DNA of 64,000 bases from assembly GCA_963575745.1 (NCBI GenBank), contig CAUYUJ010017798.1, forward strand, positions 41,001 to 105,000. The letters run 5' to 3'. How positions within the stretch are numbered: position 1 is the stretch's first letter; every line of letters starts with the position of its first letter. The position numbers were made by a program, and so were the translations under genes. This document shows positions 1 through 10,391 of the stretch, one piece after another. The notes beneath the pieces were generated by a model. The model was not told the DNA's origin. It was given only the letters and a program-made list of their open reading frames with translations, and did no database searches. This DNA is from Prorocentrum cordatum (Eukaryota; Sar; Dinophyceae; Prorocentrales; Prorocentraceae).

Positions 1-779
1 GCGTGTATTGGCATGTGTTGCGGGTTTGCGTTGGACAGGGCGATGGGGTGTCTTGGGTCTTGGTTGAGGGGCACTTGCCAATGCGCGAAGGGTGTACACG
101 TCGGCGGTTACGAAGTTCAACGTACTAGAGAGCGGGCCAACACGGCAGGCGCGCAAGTACAGCTGCACCATCGCGCTGTTACAGTTCTCCCGCCCTTGCT
201 CCTGCTCCTCACCATCACCTTATATGTTATTATGTGGAGACATCCTCCGCATACTCCTCCTCATCACAATCATCCGCCTCATCAGCATCCTCCTCCTCAT
301 GGTCGCCCTGTCCCCACCCCATCCCTCTCTATACTCAGTTCATGAGTTCGGTCACTCGTGGTGTAGGCGTGCATCCTGCGCACCTTGCACGGGGCGCCTG
401 ACTGTTTATCGCTGAGCGCTGTGCGACATCAGCAAAACGTGGCCTCTCTGGGCGTAGACCAGATGCCGCATGAGTTCGGTACGAATGGTATAGAAGCATG
501 AACAGCACGCATGTCCCACCACCACCCCCACAATACATACCACGTGACACCATCACTGTACCAACACATCTTACACGATCGTTCCACACGGTTGTTCGGG
601 TGTGGATGTAGGCCCACCATTGTACTACCACATCGGCTACCACCCATACGCACCACCAACATTACCACCACTAGGTAGGGCCATGCCACGGTGTGAGGTA
701 CATCGTCACCACCATGTGTCGGCATATCGATATCAAATCGGTTCGATCGGCCTTCGCTGCCGTTTAAGTTACCCGAGGC
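1..779. other. Left edge, no assignable gene
   Basis: Short open frames occur here (for example 92-415 on the plus strand), but their composition drifts into CAT/CTC-rich simple sequence after about 210 and no domain is recognisable. The stretch around 92-210 could be the tail of an exon that begins outside the window. Nothing else is supported. Confidence 0.4.
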
Positions 780-1990
780 GTGATGCACCGTGTTGAGTGG
801 GGCATTGTACCGCGGAGCCCACTCCGCACTACACCGATCGGCCGCGCATTCGCCAGCAGCGTCGGCGGGGTCATGTCGGGGGCGGCCTGTGATTCCAGGG
901 AGGACTCCGAGCCCGAACCATCCACCCAGGTGGCCGATGGCACTGCCGCGCTCGCCGCCGCGCAGCAGGCGCCGACGCTGGCCGTGAACGCAGCCACGCA
1001 GCTCGATGGCGACGACGACGTTCCGTTGGCGCAGTTGAGGCACACGTCCGATGTCGATGCCGTCCCATTGCCAGCTGATCGCGGGGGTGAGGGGAGCGCC
1101 CGCGCCGTGCGGGCGGAGGCGGATGCGAGGTGGAGGGCAGTGCGCGATGCAGAGGATCGCGCAGACAGTCAATCCAGGCAGCTGGAGGAGGCGCGGCAGC
1201 TGAACGAGTCCATGCAGAAACTGATCCAGGCGCAGTCGCAGCAGATGAACGATCTCATGATGCAGGCGAGCGAGCTGTCCAAGAAGCGTGACGCACCAGC
1301 TAAATCGGCATCGGCATCGAAGAAGCAGCGGGCCGACGGCATCGAGGAGGGCAACGACGCGGCCACTGACAACCCCACGCCCATCATCATCGACGACAGC
1401 CCCGAGGAGGCAGGCGGTGCATCCGACGACCCCGACATGAAGGCAGCGCTGGTTGCGTCGCAGGCGGCCGCGGCTGAGGATGAGGAGCAGGCGAGGCAGG
1501 AGGAGAAGGACATGGAGCGCACCCTGGCGAAGTCGCGGGCTGAGACGAGGGGCGCTCCGTGCACCCCCCCGCACCCAGAGGCGAGCCGCAGCTGGGACAC
1601 CCGACTCAGCGGCGCAGGTGGCAGTCAATATCCTGATCGTCAGCCGAACCCATCGGACCACCCCGAGCTCTTTCGGCGCTGCTTCAAAGATGACATCGCG
1701 GACGGGGGCAGCATGTCCGCGCCTGCAGGCGGCGAGGCGGCACCGCGCGGCCACGAGGCTGGAGGTGTGTCTGGCGAGGATGTCGCGGAGGCGGCTGCAG
1801 GGGTGGCGACTGGGAGTGCACCCCTGGCATGTGGCGGAGATAGTGACGCACTCCCGCACGTGTGGAGGTGCTCGCCCGAGTCGTTCCTCCCTCCCATCTC
1901 CACAGCCATCGCACTTCCAATCCTCCTGAGCACTGTCGATACTCCAGTGTGCAGTCGCCGCCCTCTTCCCGCCCAACTTGCTAGCATCGG
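780..1990 (+). CDS. 5' exon(s) of a dinoflagellate multicopy-family gene, coiled-coil and acidic
   Basis: Open for about 400 codons and rich in Ala, Glu, Asp and Gln. A heptad-like coiled coil covers roughly residues 105-170 (WRAVRDAEDRADSQSRQLEE onward). A Lys/Arg patch near residue 180 looks like a nuclear signal. Acidic repeats follow (TPIIIDDSPEEAGG, then DEEQARQEEKDMERTLAKS). The far C-terminal part may run through one or more introns, because coding character weakens after about 1610. Start uncertain: the Met at 780 is simply the first in frame, and MSGAAC at 873 is an alternative. Exons on the same strand at 2054, 3106 and 3845 look like the continuation. Function unknown. The antisense frame 429-2102 is its shadow. 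Confidence 0.55.
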
Positions 1991-2019
1991 TGACCACCGC
2001 TGGCGGTGAACATCGGTGG
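1984..2019. repeat. Intronic palindrome P1 (CACCG...CGGTG family)
   Basis: Imperfect inverted repeat. The arms CATCGGTGACCACCG and CGGTGAACATCGGTG (about 11 of 15 positions complementary) flank CTGG. It lies between two coding exons. Related palindromes occur at 2860, 9841 and 12929, and an expanded array occurs at 4600. Confidence 0.6.
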
Positions 2020-2053
2020 CTGTCATGCTGGCGAGGAGAGGTCAAGGAGGTGA

Positions 2054-2807
2054 ATGACAATGATCGATGGTGATTCGGAATATTGGATGTCACTGCGGCC
2101 AAAGACGCCGTTCGAGACGCCGCCCAAGAGCTTCCTGCGCCACAAGCACTCGATCGAGGCGCAGCTCTTGAGGTTCGAGGACGGGCTACGACTGGCGGCG
2201 ACTGTGGACGAGATCGGGATCAACAACATGTTGCTCGAGTTCTTCCACGCATCGGACATGCGCGCGATCTTCGAAGCCAGGGGCGTGTGTAGGGACGATT
2301 TGACTCCGATGGCTGCGGGGCTTGCTGATGCGGAGCAGTGCGTGAAGATGCCGAGGGCGACCGACGAGGTGGGGCGCGGCAGCGTGGAGCCCGTTGCAGA
2401 GTCATCACGGCTCGACTCGATCGACACGACAGGCTTCGACGCGAAGGCGCTCGGTGAGCTTGCTATGTGGCGCGCGGCGGAGTCGACCAACTTTCGATTT
2501 CCAGCGAGGGCTGCTGCTGGGAACCCCCATCGCCTCGAGGTTCGAGCGGCGCAAGGCTGCCAACCCGCAGATGAAGAAGGACTATGATGCCCTGAAGGGC
2601 AACCAGGATGCGCAGATGCAGTTCAGGCAGGACTGGGCCAAGGAGACGTTCGAGAACTACGTCGCCGTGAAGCAGAAGATCATTACCCTGGTCAAGTCGC
2701 AATGGCGCAAGGGGCAGTACATGCCGTTAGGCCGCATCGTCCACAAAGAGGGCGGGGGCAAGTTGGGCTGGATGCAGGCACAGTGGGTCGAATCCGTACA
2801 ACTGTAG
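2054..2807 (+). CDS. Middle exons of the same gene; dinoflagellate family domain ending KLGWMQA
   Basis: Two frames are needed. The first, about 2054-2510, begins near MIDGDSEYWMSLRPKTPFET and includes a plausible helical domain (residues 30-110, KHSIEAQLLRFEDGLRLAAT to DMRAIFEARG) resembling a short SAM-like fold. The second, about 2510-2790, carries the pattern ANPQMKKDYDALKGNQDAQM, then FRQDWAKETFENYVAVKQKI and MPLGRIVHKEGGG. From memory, this N-P-x-x-K-K-x-Y ... FRxxWA ... GG order marks a very abundant dinoflagellate family of unknown function. The shift near 2510 could be a small intron or an indel. The tail QWVESVQL probably reads into the intron. Confidence 0.55.
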
Positions 2808-2859
2808 TTATAATGCAAGTGTTCTCGGCCACCCTCCTCCCGCCCATGCAACCATCCCC

Positions 2860-2889
2860 GCTTGCCGCTGGCGGCGAGCATCGATAACC
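2860..2889. repeat. Intronic palindrome P2
   Basis: GCTTGCCG-CTGG-CGGCGAGC followed by CATCGATAACCA. It has the same stem-loop core (GCCGCTGGCGG) and the same CATCGAT neighbour as P1 and P3, and it sits just after an exon. Confidence 0.55.
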
Positions 2890-3105
2890 ACTTCAGCCTC
2901 TGTCAAGAATCACCTCTCACTTCGCTTCCTCGCAACCACAACCAACACCGAGACCTGTTCTACCACTAGTGCGCAGCAATATGCAACCACGTCCATAACC
3001 ATGTACAACGTTACATAACCACGTGCAAAGTTACACCGGCAACTACATGCCACCACTTCCAGCTGTACGGATGCCCCACAGGCAGCGAGGTACATTACAC
3101 AGGCG

Positions 3106-3330
3106 ATGCAGTTAGGTCCGCCATGGGTGGTGTTCGACAGCGCCACCAGGTCGTTACGGGCACTGTACGTGACGGAGGGGGTGAACACTGAGTTCACTGA
3201 GGCGTGGTCTAAGTACGAGCAGTGGACGTCGGACAGCATCGAGAGCGACGTCATGCGGGATCGCCGCCTGGAGGGTCAACAGGCGTTGTGGGGTGTGTAC
3301 ATAGACCCACTCGTCTCATCAACCCCCTCT
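3106..3330 (+). CDS. Short internal exon of the 780-4450 gene
   Basis: Seventy-odd codons (PPWVVFDSATRSLRALYVTE, then FTEAWSKYEQWTSDSIESDV) with good protein-like composition, flanked by CAT/TAC-rich intron sequence upstream and pyrimidine-rich intron downstream (3335-3440). Probably spliced between the 2054-2807 and 3845-4450 exons. No named domain. The start codon at 3106 is arbitrary for an internal exon. Confidence 0.45.
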
Positions 3331-3844
3331 TAACCCTCCACCTTCTCCAACTCCTCTTTCAACTCCAACTCATACTACCCCCTCTCACCTTGCCATCCCC
3401 TCCCCCACCCCCCTCGTCAATTCCCCATCGTCGCCCACCGCGTGCCCCGACCCCGCGCGCGTCTCGCGACTTCGCCCAGGATCGTAAATCGGTCGGAAGA
3501 ACCCTTGGAGATTCATTGTGGACCCCCCCCGTTATACAGTCATGCAATTCCAGGCGTCGACTGGCTGCGCGGGAGGCGCGCCGACGGCCGCGATCGCGGC
3601 TGGCGGGCAGGACACGTGGACACCCCTCCTAAATCGTTCATGCCTGCTCCGAATTATGAATCCTCATCATCCCCATCTCTGTCCTCCTCTGGCGTCGCCG
3701 TATCCTCTGCCTCATGCAACGTCGTTCCCCGCCCCCCTGCCTGAGCCTGATCTGAGACGATTGGCGGGGGGTTAGGGTCGGGCCAGGCGGCCCCCGTATG
3801 TCATCCCAGCCAGGGCCCAGCGACGGCGGGTACGAGGCCGAGCT
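3331..3844. other. Intron-like pyrimidine-rich gap
   Basis: CTCC/CCAC-rich sequence, then GC-rich sequence without a convincing exon. Several overlapping ORFs on both strands here look compositional. Confidence 0.4.
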
Positions 3845-4450
3845 CGCCCACGGTGACCGCTGGCGAGGCAGCGCAGCAGGAGGGCGCGGCCGCGGCAGCG
3901 ACGACGGCTGCGGTCGAGGGGGCGGCGAGGAAGGATGCGCCCGCGGCGGCGGGCAAGGCTGGGGCCGAGGCGGCGGCGGCGCAGCCTGCAGGTGAGGAGG
4001 CGGCAGGCGGCAAGGAGAAACCCAAGAAGGCGAAGACGCCGAGGGAGAAGGACCCCTATCAAGGAACTGGCAGCAGATGCAAAGAAGCGCATCAGCATGT
4101 ACTCGACGACGATGTCGGATGTGATGACGATCTTCTCTGGCATGGAGTCGGACAAATCGTGGCAGTGGGCACTGAAGGACGATGACGGCGTGGCCCTCAA
4201 GAAGCAGCACAGGCTGCTTCAGGAGCACGTGCGCACCAAGGAGAACTTGTCGCGCATCCTGACGAACGACCTTGGGAAGCTCAGGAAGGAGCTCGGGGAT
4301 GGACCCTTCTCGGCGGCCTTGCAGGACGCCATCAACCTCGAGCCCAAGCTCCACAAGATCGCGGGCCTGGTGACGTGCCTGCTGCAGGCACACAAGTGCA
4401 AGCTGGACGCCAAGGCTCAGAAGAGCCAGAAGTCGGGGAGGGCAGCGTAG
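3845..4450 (+). CDS. 3' exon of the 780-4450 gene, Ala/Glu linker plus WQWAL helical domain
   Basis: An Ala/Glu/Lys-rich linker (frame of 3853, to KTPREKDP) shifts by one base at the C4 run 4053-4056 into the frame reading IKELAADAKKRISMYSTTMS, MESDKSWQWALKDDDGVALK, then LEPKLHKIAG and a Lys/Gln tail ending at the TAG at 4448. A run of helices around KSWQWAL is, as I recall, the C-terminal half of the same multicopy dinoflagellate family. Function unknown. The 327-codon antisense frame 3638-4621 is a shadow. Confidence 0.55.
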
Positions 4451-4599
4451 GTGCTCGCGAGGCTGCATCAGCCTTGACATTTTCAGTGGTTCGGACCGAA
4501 TGTGCCATCCTGCGGGGAAATCTTGGTGGTCGATTGGATTTTCGCAGCTTGTTTGAAAAATTTGATGGGTTGCCCGAAATCTCCATGGGATATCTGGTT

Positions 4600-4870
4600 T
4601 GTAGGGCTCATCGAGGCTCACCGGTGCTCATCGGGCGCTCATCGGCGCTCACCGGTGCTCATCGGCGCTCACCGGTGCTCATCGGTGCTCACCGGCGCTC
4701 ATCGGGGGCCCACCGGTGCTCACCGGTGCTCACCGGCACCGATGAGATTTCGATGAGCCCCGATGAGCTCATCGATACCGATGAGCGTCATACCTGTGAA
4801 ATTACAGGGTCGGAGCCGATGAGCTCACCGCACCGATGAGCCCCTCACCGATGAGCACCGATGAGCGCCA
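4600..4870. repeat. GCTCAYCGG minisatellite with internal palindromes
   Basis: About 20 degenerate copies of a 9-12 bp unit, GCTCACCGGT / GCTCATCGG, then shorter CGATGAGC units to about 4865. Units such as GCTCACCGGTGAGC are self-complementary, so the array can cross-pair extensively. It shares the CACCG/CGATG vocabulary of the palindromes at 1984, 2860, 9841 and 12929. Confidence 0.8.
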
Positions 4871-5635
4871 TGGGGTGTCACTCGGCGAGCCTCAGATGGC
4901 TGTCTGTGTAGGTTTCTAGGGTTCTCGAAAGCGTGCGTTGCGTATCTGCAGGTGAGTTTCAGGGCGCGAGCGGCGTCGCTGGGCGGCGCAAGAGTGCGAA
5001 GATAACGAAGGTAGCGAAGATGACCGCATCAGAACGAACGAGACGGATGAGGGCGAGTAATTTGTGGAGGCGAGGATAATCATGAGGAGCATGGTGATGC
5101 CGATGATGGGGGGATGGATGTATAACGGCATGCAGAGATATGGGGAGATGGAGGGAGATAGATGTGCAGTCTGTGGCCACCGAGTTTCCTACACAGACGT
5201 GCCCCGCTGCAAATGAGTACTTTCGGTCGAAGGCCCACCGATCAGGTAAAGGGGCGAGGCGAGGGGCAACCGCCCGCCCGTGCTGCCGACGGGAACGCAT
5301 TGCGTTGCGAATGCGCATGCACGTGCTGTACCACGCCAATCATGTGCAACGTGCCCCACCCGCGTGGTGCACGTCGGTTGCGCGCTGTGCGCGTTCTGAT
5401 ACTTCGATCGTGTGTGTCGAGACGCTCTAAAGAATGTGGTATCCGATGTGGATGCCTTCATGTGTGATGCCGCTGCTCCCCCACTCTCGCTCCCCCCTGT
5501 CCCTCCGCCCTCCCTCGTCCGCCCTCATACCTTTCTCCTTCCCACCACCGCCCCCCCCCCCGATGTTTTCTGTGCACCGCAGCAATGCTGCACCCACACT
5601 GTAAATGATACCACGGCCCAAAGCAGTTTGCAACC
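4871..5635. other. Gap, nothing firmly supported
   Basis: Short ORFs on both strands without recognisable features. A CTCCC/CCCCC-rich pyrimidine tract (5475-5565) lies upstream of the next exon and could be part of an intron or SL-acceptor region. Confidence 0.35.
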
Positions 5636-7235
5636 ATGGGCAAGCGCGCCCATTGCCGAAGCACCGACGCGGCATGCAGGATGCCCAGACTATACGCACA
5701 GAGTGACCAATGCGAACGCGATACAGGGTCGGAGCTGCTACGGATGATGTTGCGCTTATACGCGCCATGTAAACTTACAGCAACAGATTTATGCCAGCTC
5801 TGTTATTATGCAGACAAGGCGAACACGCCAGGCGCAAACTTTGCACAGTACGCCATGGCGCCAGGCAAACAGAGTGGCAAATTCCAAGACTTACTGTCCA
5901 GGGTGTTGCCATCACCGTCGGATCTCATATGTGTCCCCACGCCTGTAAATCTGAACAGGCGGCCTGCACGCACGATCAGAGCCGTACCTGTGATGTGTGT
6001 GTACGAATCGCTCGACACCGAGATTCGGACCGAGCCTGCTACGTTCGATTTGATAAACTCCGACCCTGACGTCCGCGAGCCGTGCGTGCTGGATCCCCCC
6101 TGCTACACCACTCATCCTGCGGCGGTGGACGCTGTGGCCAACGGGCACGACCGCCCCGTTCCACTCGCCATATATCTAGACGGGGTGCGCTACATTTCCG
6201 CGGCTTCTGGCCGCACCGACAGCACCCTTGGTATATGTGCGATCAACTTATTGTCGGGAAAGAGACACCTGATGTCGGTGACCCGCTCATCGGACACGTG
6301 CGCGTGCGGGTGCAAAGGATGGTGCACCATATTCCCGCACTTGGAGGTGGCGAGGTGGCAGATGGAAGCGATTACAAGAGGACGCAGACCGCCGCGGCGG
6401 CACGACGGATCAGACTGGCCACCGAACGACCCACTGGGCTCGCACATGGAACTCTCGTTCAAAGGGGGTCCTGGTGTGGATCAAAGGCGATAGGTCCGAG
6501 CATTCGAAAACACTGGGCATGTCGAGCTGGGCGTCGTTGTACAATCCCTGCTCCTTTTGCCGCATGTGCTTGGACGAGGTGCACGGCTCCTACGATGACC
6601 TAGTTGACGGGATGCCTTGGCCACTTCGCACACATGACGAGTTCTTTACAGCGTGCGAGACGTGCGAGGTGCACGTGCGATTGCGCCACGACAGAGATCG
6701 GAGGGATTTGCTGGCGAAGCTGAAGTTTAGGAAAACCAAGAAGTCCCATGGCGGGCGAGTTCTGGACACTGACCTTATCGTGAACGGCATCGCCCTCAAA
6801 GCAGGAGACAGGTTAGAGCCATCTGTGTCTCTGATGGACACACATTGGTTGGAACGTGTGCGGCTTCCACTGACGATCACGTTCTGGAGGGAAACAGTTG
6901 GCGTCGGTGGCAAAGTTTTGGGCCCGATGAGCCACAGGTGCCACTTATTATGTAGACACTTGGGAACCAGTCCAGTTCGGTCTCTCGCCATAGATTCGCT
7001 GCACTGCCTATACTACGGACCACTACAACGGTTTTTGAGCGCTGCATTGTGGAGAATTGTGTTGCGAAATCCGTTCAAGTACGGCGGCCCGCTGGACAAC
7101 GTTCTCGAGCTTGGTTCCCGCCGCATAAACGCTGACCTTCAGTTGTGGCAAGAACAACACTGCATACCACATTCCATCAGGGTCGGCACGTTCACGCTCA
7201 AGATGCTTGGGGACCGCAAGGGTCGGTCGCTGCAG
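5636..7235 (+). CDS. Transposase-like protein, exon 1 (Tnp2/Plavaka-type signature), frameshifted
   Basis: The convincing part starts near SELLRMMLRLYAPCKLTATD (about 5732). In order: a Cys pair (LCQLCYY), PVPLAIYLDGVRYIS with a candidate first catalytic Asp, LLSGKRHLMSVTR, the Cys-rich CACGCKGWCTIFP, and then in the next frame WIKGDRSEHSKTLG followed by PCSFC. The GDxxxxxxLG...PCxxC order is what CMC-type transposases (Tnp2/Plavaka) have around the second Asp. AIDSLHCLYYGPLQ resembles their D-x-LH...G block. The frame breaks at the G5 run 6464-6468 (frame of 5636 to frame of 6474). The exon ends in phase 0 at CAG|GACCCC (GA donor). Family assignment is inference from motif order. Confidence 0.6.
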
Positions 7236-7396
7236 GACCCCGCTCTTGTTTCCAATGTGGCGTGCGTGCGGGCGCTGCCCAACGCGCGCGCGCGCGAGGG
7301 CAGCGCATGCCGGGGGGTAGGCGCCACATGGTTTTAGCAGGGTGGTTATGGCGGCGCGGGGGTGCATATGTCGGAGTGGAATTGGTAGATACACAC

Positions 7397-7437
<41 letters not shown>

Positions 7438-7848
7438 ATTGAGAGAGAGAGAGAGAGAGAGATAACCCACCCATGGTATGAGTATATGCACACAGACACA
7501 CGCACACGGTGGACACGTGCGTGCACATAACAAGTCAAGCCCGCCGCTACGCATACTATGCATGCAGGTTTACGTAGCACACATACACCTACATGTTCTG
7601 TGTAAAACTACGCAGGCCGGCGGTCGAGTCTGAAACTACGACGTGGGCGCGCCTGCTATATATCTATAGATATATACATACATGTATATGGATGCGCACG
7701 CGCATGCATGTGCACACGGTGGGACACGGAATATAAAGAGCCATGGGGGTCGACAGGCACGAGTGGGACGCAACGTCTGCAAGTGTTCGAGCGAGTTCCC
7801 CCCCGACCGCAGGACTGGATGCATCCTGGGTGCTCTGTGTCATTCAAG
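7236..7848 (+). other. Intron 1 of the transposase-like gene
   Basis: GA donor at 7236, acceptor TTCAAG|GCC at 7848. Joining gives RSLQ-AAEIGYLVPF in one frame. It contains the GA microsatellite and TA/CATG-rich simple sequence around 7655-7705. Confidence 0.55.
7398..7462. repeat. (GA)n microsatellite
   Basis: About 30 GA dinucleotides with one GCGCGATT interruption at 7432-7440. ORFs in all frames here are compositional. Confidence 0.95.
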
Positions 7849-8116
7849 GCCGCCGAGATAGGATACCTGGTGCCATTTGCCAACGAGCTGCTTAGTAAAC
7901 ACGGTGGTCGGACTGCGTATGGCGACGCCCTGATTGATGCTGGGCTGTCGTTGGGGACGTTTCGTTTCTGGTAGAGATGCGCACCCATGCGCGCGCCGTG
8001 CCGCCTGAGAGTACGCGCAAGATGCCGATGGCAATGCGGGTGCACCTAAAGAGCTGCCGCCTGGCACACATCGCGTACACGCCTAAGCACCACCTGGTGC
8101 GCCGCCTGATCTACAG
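7849..8116 (+). CDS. Transposase-like protein, exon 2
   Basis: Reads AAEIGYLVPFANELLSKHGG and AYGDALIDAGLSL in one frame, then after a single shift near 7960-7972 continues VEMRTHARAVPPESTRKMPM to AYTPKHHLVRRLIYR. The H-x-x-Y-x-PK-x-H block near the end resembles a conserved block close to the last acidic residue in Tnp2-type transposases. It ends at TACAG|GCGTGC (GC donor), phase 2. Confidence 0.5.
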
Positions 8117-8758
8117 GCGTGCGTTTTTTTTTGTTAGCGGATAGTTCAAATCAAACCCGCCCTCCCTACCTCCCTCCCTCCCTCCCCAGCCTCCTTCCTC
8201 CCCTCCTTCCCTCCCACATCCCTCCTCTCCTCGCCTCGCCTAGGTCCTCTGTCGATCGTGCTGGGCGCATTCGCTCACTGCGTCGCCCCATCCATGTTCC
8301 GCCTAACGCACGCACTCCCCCCCCCCCAACATGCGCGCTGCGCCCATGGCTGCGGGCGCGGCTGGGCGGGGGGCGGGGCAGTCGGACAGGGCGCGTGGGC
8401 GTTGGGCGCGGGGCGGGGATTGGGCGACGCCGGTGTGTAGAACGATGTAGGTGCACAGCAACGTAGAAGGCTACCACGAGGAGGATTGACGATGACCGAG
8501 TATTGGACCACTACTGGGTGCTGCGAATAGCAGGCGCATCGGCGACATGCATCGCACACGCAATGTTCCGCTAGACGCGGTCGCCCCAAGCAGGTCGCTG
8601 TCCTGCAGCTCGGTCTCCCCCAAGCAAAACAACGACATCGGAAATGCCTGGACGATGCGCCAGCCGTGTCTGCCAGGGGGGCGGGGTCAGGTTTGGACGT
8701 GGGCTAGTCTGGGCGTGAAGGTTTCCGAGTTCACCTCGGCGTGTAAAAACTGCTCCAG
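8117..8758 (+). other. Intron 2 of the transposase-like gene
   Basis: Begins GCGTGCGTTTTTTTTTG, contains a CTCC-rich tract (8158-8235) and a GGGGC-rich tract (8350-8425), and ends CTCCAG|G. The two flanking exons join in frame as LIYR-ISDHGSPKMY. Confidence 0.5.
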
Positions 8759-8963
8759 GATCAGCGACCATGGGTCGCCGAAGATGTATACGCGTTTCCT
8801 GGACGAGTCACTAAATTCACTACTGAGAGACGTGGCAGTGTATGCACACAGAATGCGGTTCGAGACCAGGGTGTTTTCGTTGTTTAAATTGCAAGCTCAG
8901 TTACAGATATGCGAACACTTCGTGGGCCAGGAATGCCTCGTGCATATATCTGGCCCTATCTGA
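8759..8963 (+). CDS. Transposase-like protein, exon 3
   Basis: Reads ISDHGSPKMYTRFLDESLNS, LLRDVAVYAHRMRFETRVFS, then LFKLQAQLQ. The segment FLDESLNS...AHRxxFETRVF is highly protein-like and, from memory, recurs with this gene family in other dinoflagellates. The last residues before the TGA at 8961 may be intron or 3' UTR. Confidence 0.5.
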
Positions 8964-8989
8964 TCATCGCTGTGTTCCTGCAGCGTTGC

Positions 8990-9286
8990 GGTCTGGGGCG
9001 CGCTGGCCTTCCGCATCACGGTGCAGGTATGGCGCGGGCTGTCGATGGAGCTGCTCGCCTTCGGACTGAAGGGGTGGTAGAGGACGCAACTCTGGAGCAT
9101 GGTGGGCGAATGCTGCTGTCATCAGTTCGCCTCCTACTTGACCACGCACCATCGATCCCACGCACCACCGCTTTTCTGGAAGTATTCTCAGGGCGAGGCG
9201 AAGCGTCCCGTTGTGTTTCGATACTGGGGTACAGGGCGCTGGCGTACGACAAGTGCGACGGGCCACATCAGGATATCTACACGTTG
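8990..9286 (+). CDS. Cytosine-methyltransferase-fold protein, exon A (motif I)
   Basis: The frame of 8909-9310 carries RMLLSSVRLLLDHAPSIPRT followed by AFLEVFSGRGEASRCVSILG and YRALAYDKCDGPHQDIYTL. The hydrophobic strand plus EVFSGRGEAS matches the SAM-binding FxGxG motif I of C5-methyltransferase folds. The downstream acidic D-K-C could bind the SAM ribose. The exon ends in phase 0 at TTG|GTTGCA (GT donor, 9287). It begins within about 100 bases of the end of the transposase-like exon 3, on the same strand, so the two may form one transcription unit. Confidence 0.55.
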
Positions 9287-9509
9287 GTTGCACCTGGGAT
9301 AGTATACTAAGGGTAGACAATCATCACACCATCCACCATACCATCATATTACTCACCCGTGCATCGTCATCCATATTCCCCGCCATCCTCGTCAACATGT
9401 GCATCTCTCATCTCGCCATCGCCCGTGGCAACAATCTCACCCCCACACGTGTTAACTACTCCTTTCATCCTCATGGTATATGGTGGGAGATGGTTGCATA
9501 TGGCCACAG
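9287..9509 (+). other. Intron between exons A and B
   Basis: GTTGCACC donor and CCACAG|GTGGG acceptor. ATC/CAC-rich. Joining gives DIYTL-VGLLYCLYIVCTVIP without a break. Confidence 0.5.
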
Positions 9510-9690
9510 GTGGGTCTCCTCTACTGCTTGTACATTGTGTGCACTGTGATACCCAACGGCGTCTGCCACATGGCGCCGCAGTGCAGCACGTGGATAAGGG
9601 GCAGCAGCTGGACACACCAAACGTACACGCAAGAACACTGAGGGGGACACTACGAGACGTGACGTGCGCCAAGCTAACTATACGGCGTAC
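9510..9690 (+). CDS. Cytosine-methyltransferase-fold protein, exon B (PQC motif)
   Basis: Reads VGLLYCLYIVCTVIPNGVCH, then MAPQCSTWIRG. PQCSTW takes the place of the PPCxxx catalytic loop (motif IV), with Cys retained. A one-base shift near 9630 then leads into NTEGDTTRRDVRQAN, a typical following segment in this family as I recall it. The 3' splice boundary was not resolved. Confidence 0.45.
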
Positions 9691-9840
9691 ACCACGTCTG
9701 CGGGCGGACTTGAACACGTCTCGGGGGGCACGCACACTATGTAGATAGCAATGTATGTGGTAAATAAATGTGCACAGTGTGGGGTCTGGTTTTAATCTAC
9801 ACGCACAGAAGGGGGGCGGGGGACAGGGCTCACCGAAGCT

Positions 9841-9874
9841 CACCGATGATCACCGAACACGGTGAACGTCGATG
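9841..9874. repeat. Intronic palindrome P4
   Basis: CGATGATCACCG-AACA-CGGTGAACGTCGATG, an inverted repeat in the intron just upstream of exon C. It is preceded by two further GCTCACCGA units. Same family as P1-P3. Confidence 0.6.
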
Positions 9875-9938
9875 AGCTCGTGCAGTTCCGAGTCTAGGGA
9901 CTGTGGCGGTCGCGCGTTGTGGTGTCACCCCCTGCAGG

Positions 9939-10391
9939 TCGTGCATCGTCTTCCTGGCGACGGGCAGGGGCGTCTACGTCGCGATCGAGCAGCCGCTCGG
10001 CTCCATGTACTTTCGCGACGCAGCCGTTGCCAAGGCAATGGTCCGAATCCAGGCTAAACGATACTTCTTCTGGATGGGAGGCTGGGGAGCACCTACTCTG
10101 AAACCAACAGTACTTTGGGCTACGGGTGACGATGCAGCTCTACGCCAGCTTGTCAAATCTAAGAAGGATGCGCAATCGAGATTGGGCGACCGCGCTCGCC
10201 CACCAGCTCCAGTGGGCCGTAGGTTCAAGAGTACTGGTGCGACTGGGTGGAGCAAGAAGGGGCGGTACAACGGCCGCAGGTCTGCCATGAGTTCGTCTGC
10301 GCACTACCCGAGCGACTTCTGCGCCATGTTGGCGCACATCGTGGTTCGCGTTCTGTTGTCTGACAGCGGGCGCTCCATGAGCGCGCGCTGA
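9939..10391 (+). CDS. Cytosine-methyltransferase-fold protein, exon C (EQP motif and basic tail)
   Basis: Acceptor CTGCAG|GTCG. Reads IVFLATGRGVYVAIEQPLGS (IEQP in the place of the ENV/ENP motif VI of C5-methyltransferases), then KRYFFWMGGWGAPTLKPTVL. A basic linker follows (KSKKDAQSRL to SKKGRYNGRR), then SSAHYPSDFCAMLAHIVVRV before the TGA at 10389. The target-recognition region typical of active DNA methyltransferases is not evident, so catalytic activity is uncertain. The family is common in dinoflagellates and its role is unknown. Confidence 0.55.
   Translation, partial: SCIVFLATGRGVYVAIEQPLGSMYFRDAAVAKAMVRIQAKRYFFWMGGWGAPTLKPTVLWATGDDAALRQLVKSKKDAQSRLGDRARPPAPVGRRFKSTGATGWSKKGRYNGRRSAMSSSAHYPSDFCAMLAHIVVRVLLSDSGRSMSAR

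Noticed and set aside
429-2102. 557-codon minus-strand ORF
   Set aside because: Shadow of the plus-strand acidic coiled-coil exon. Its own composition is Arg/His/Cys-rich with no domain.
3638-4621. 327-codon minus-strand ORF
   Set aside because: Antisense of the 3845-4450 exon and Pro/Arg low complexity.
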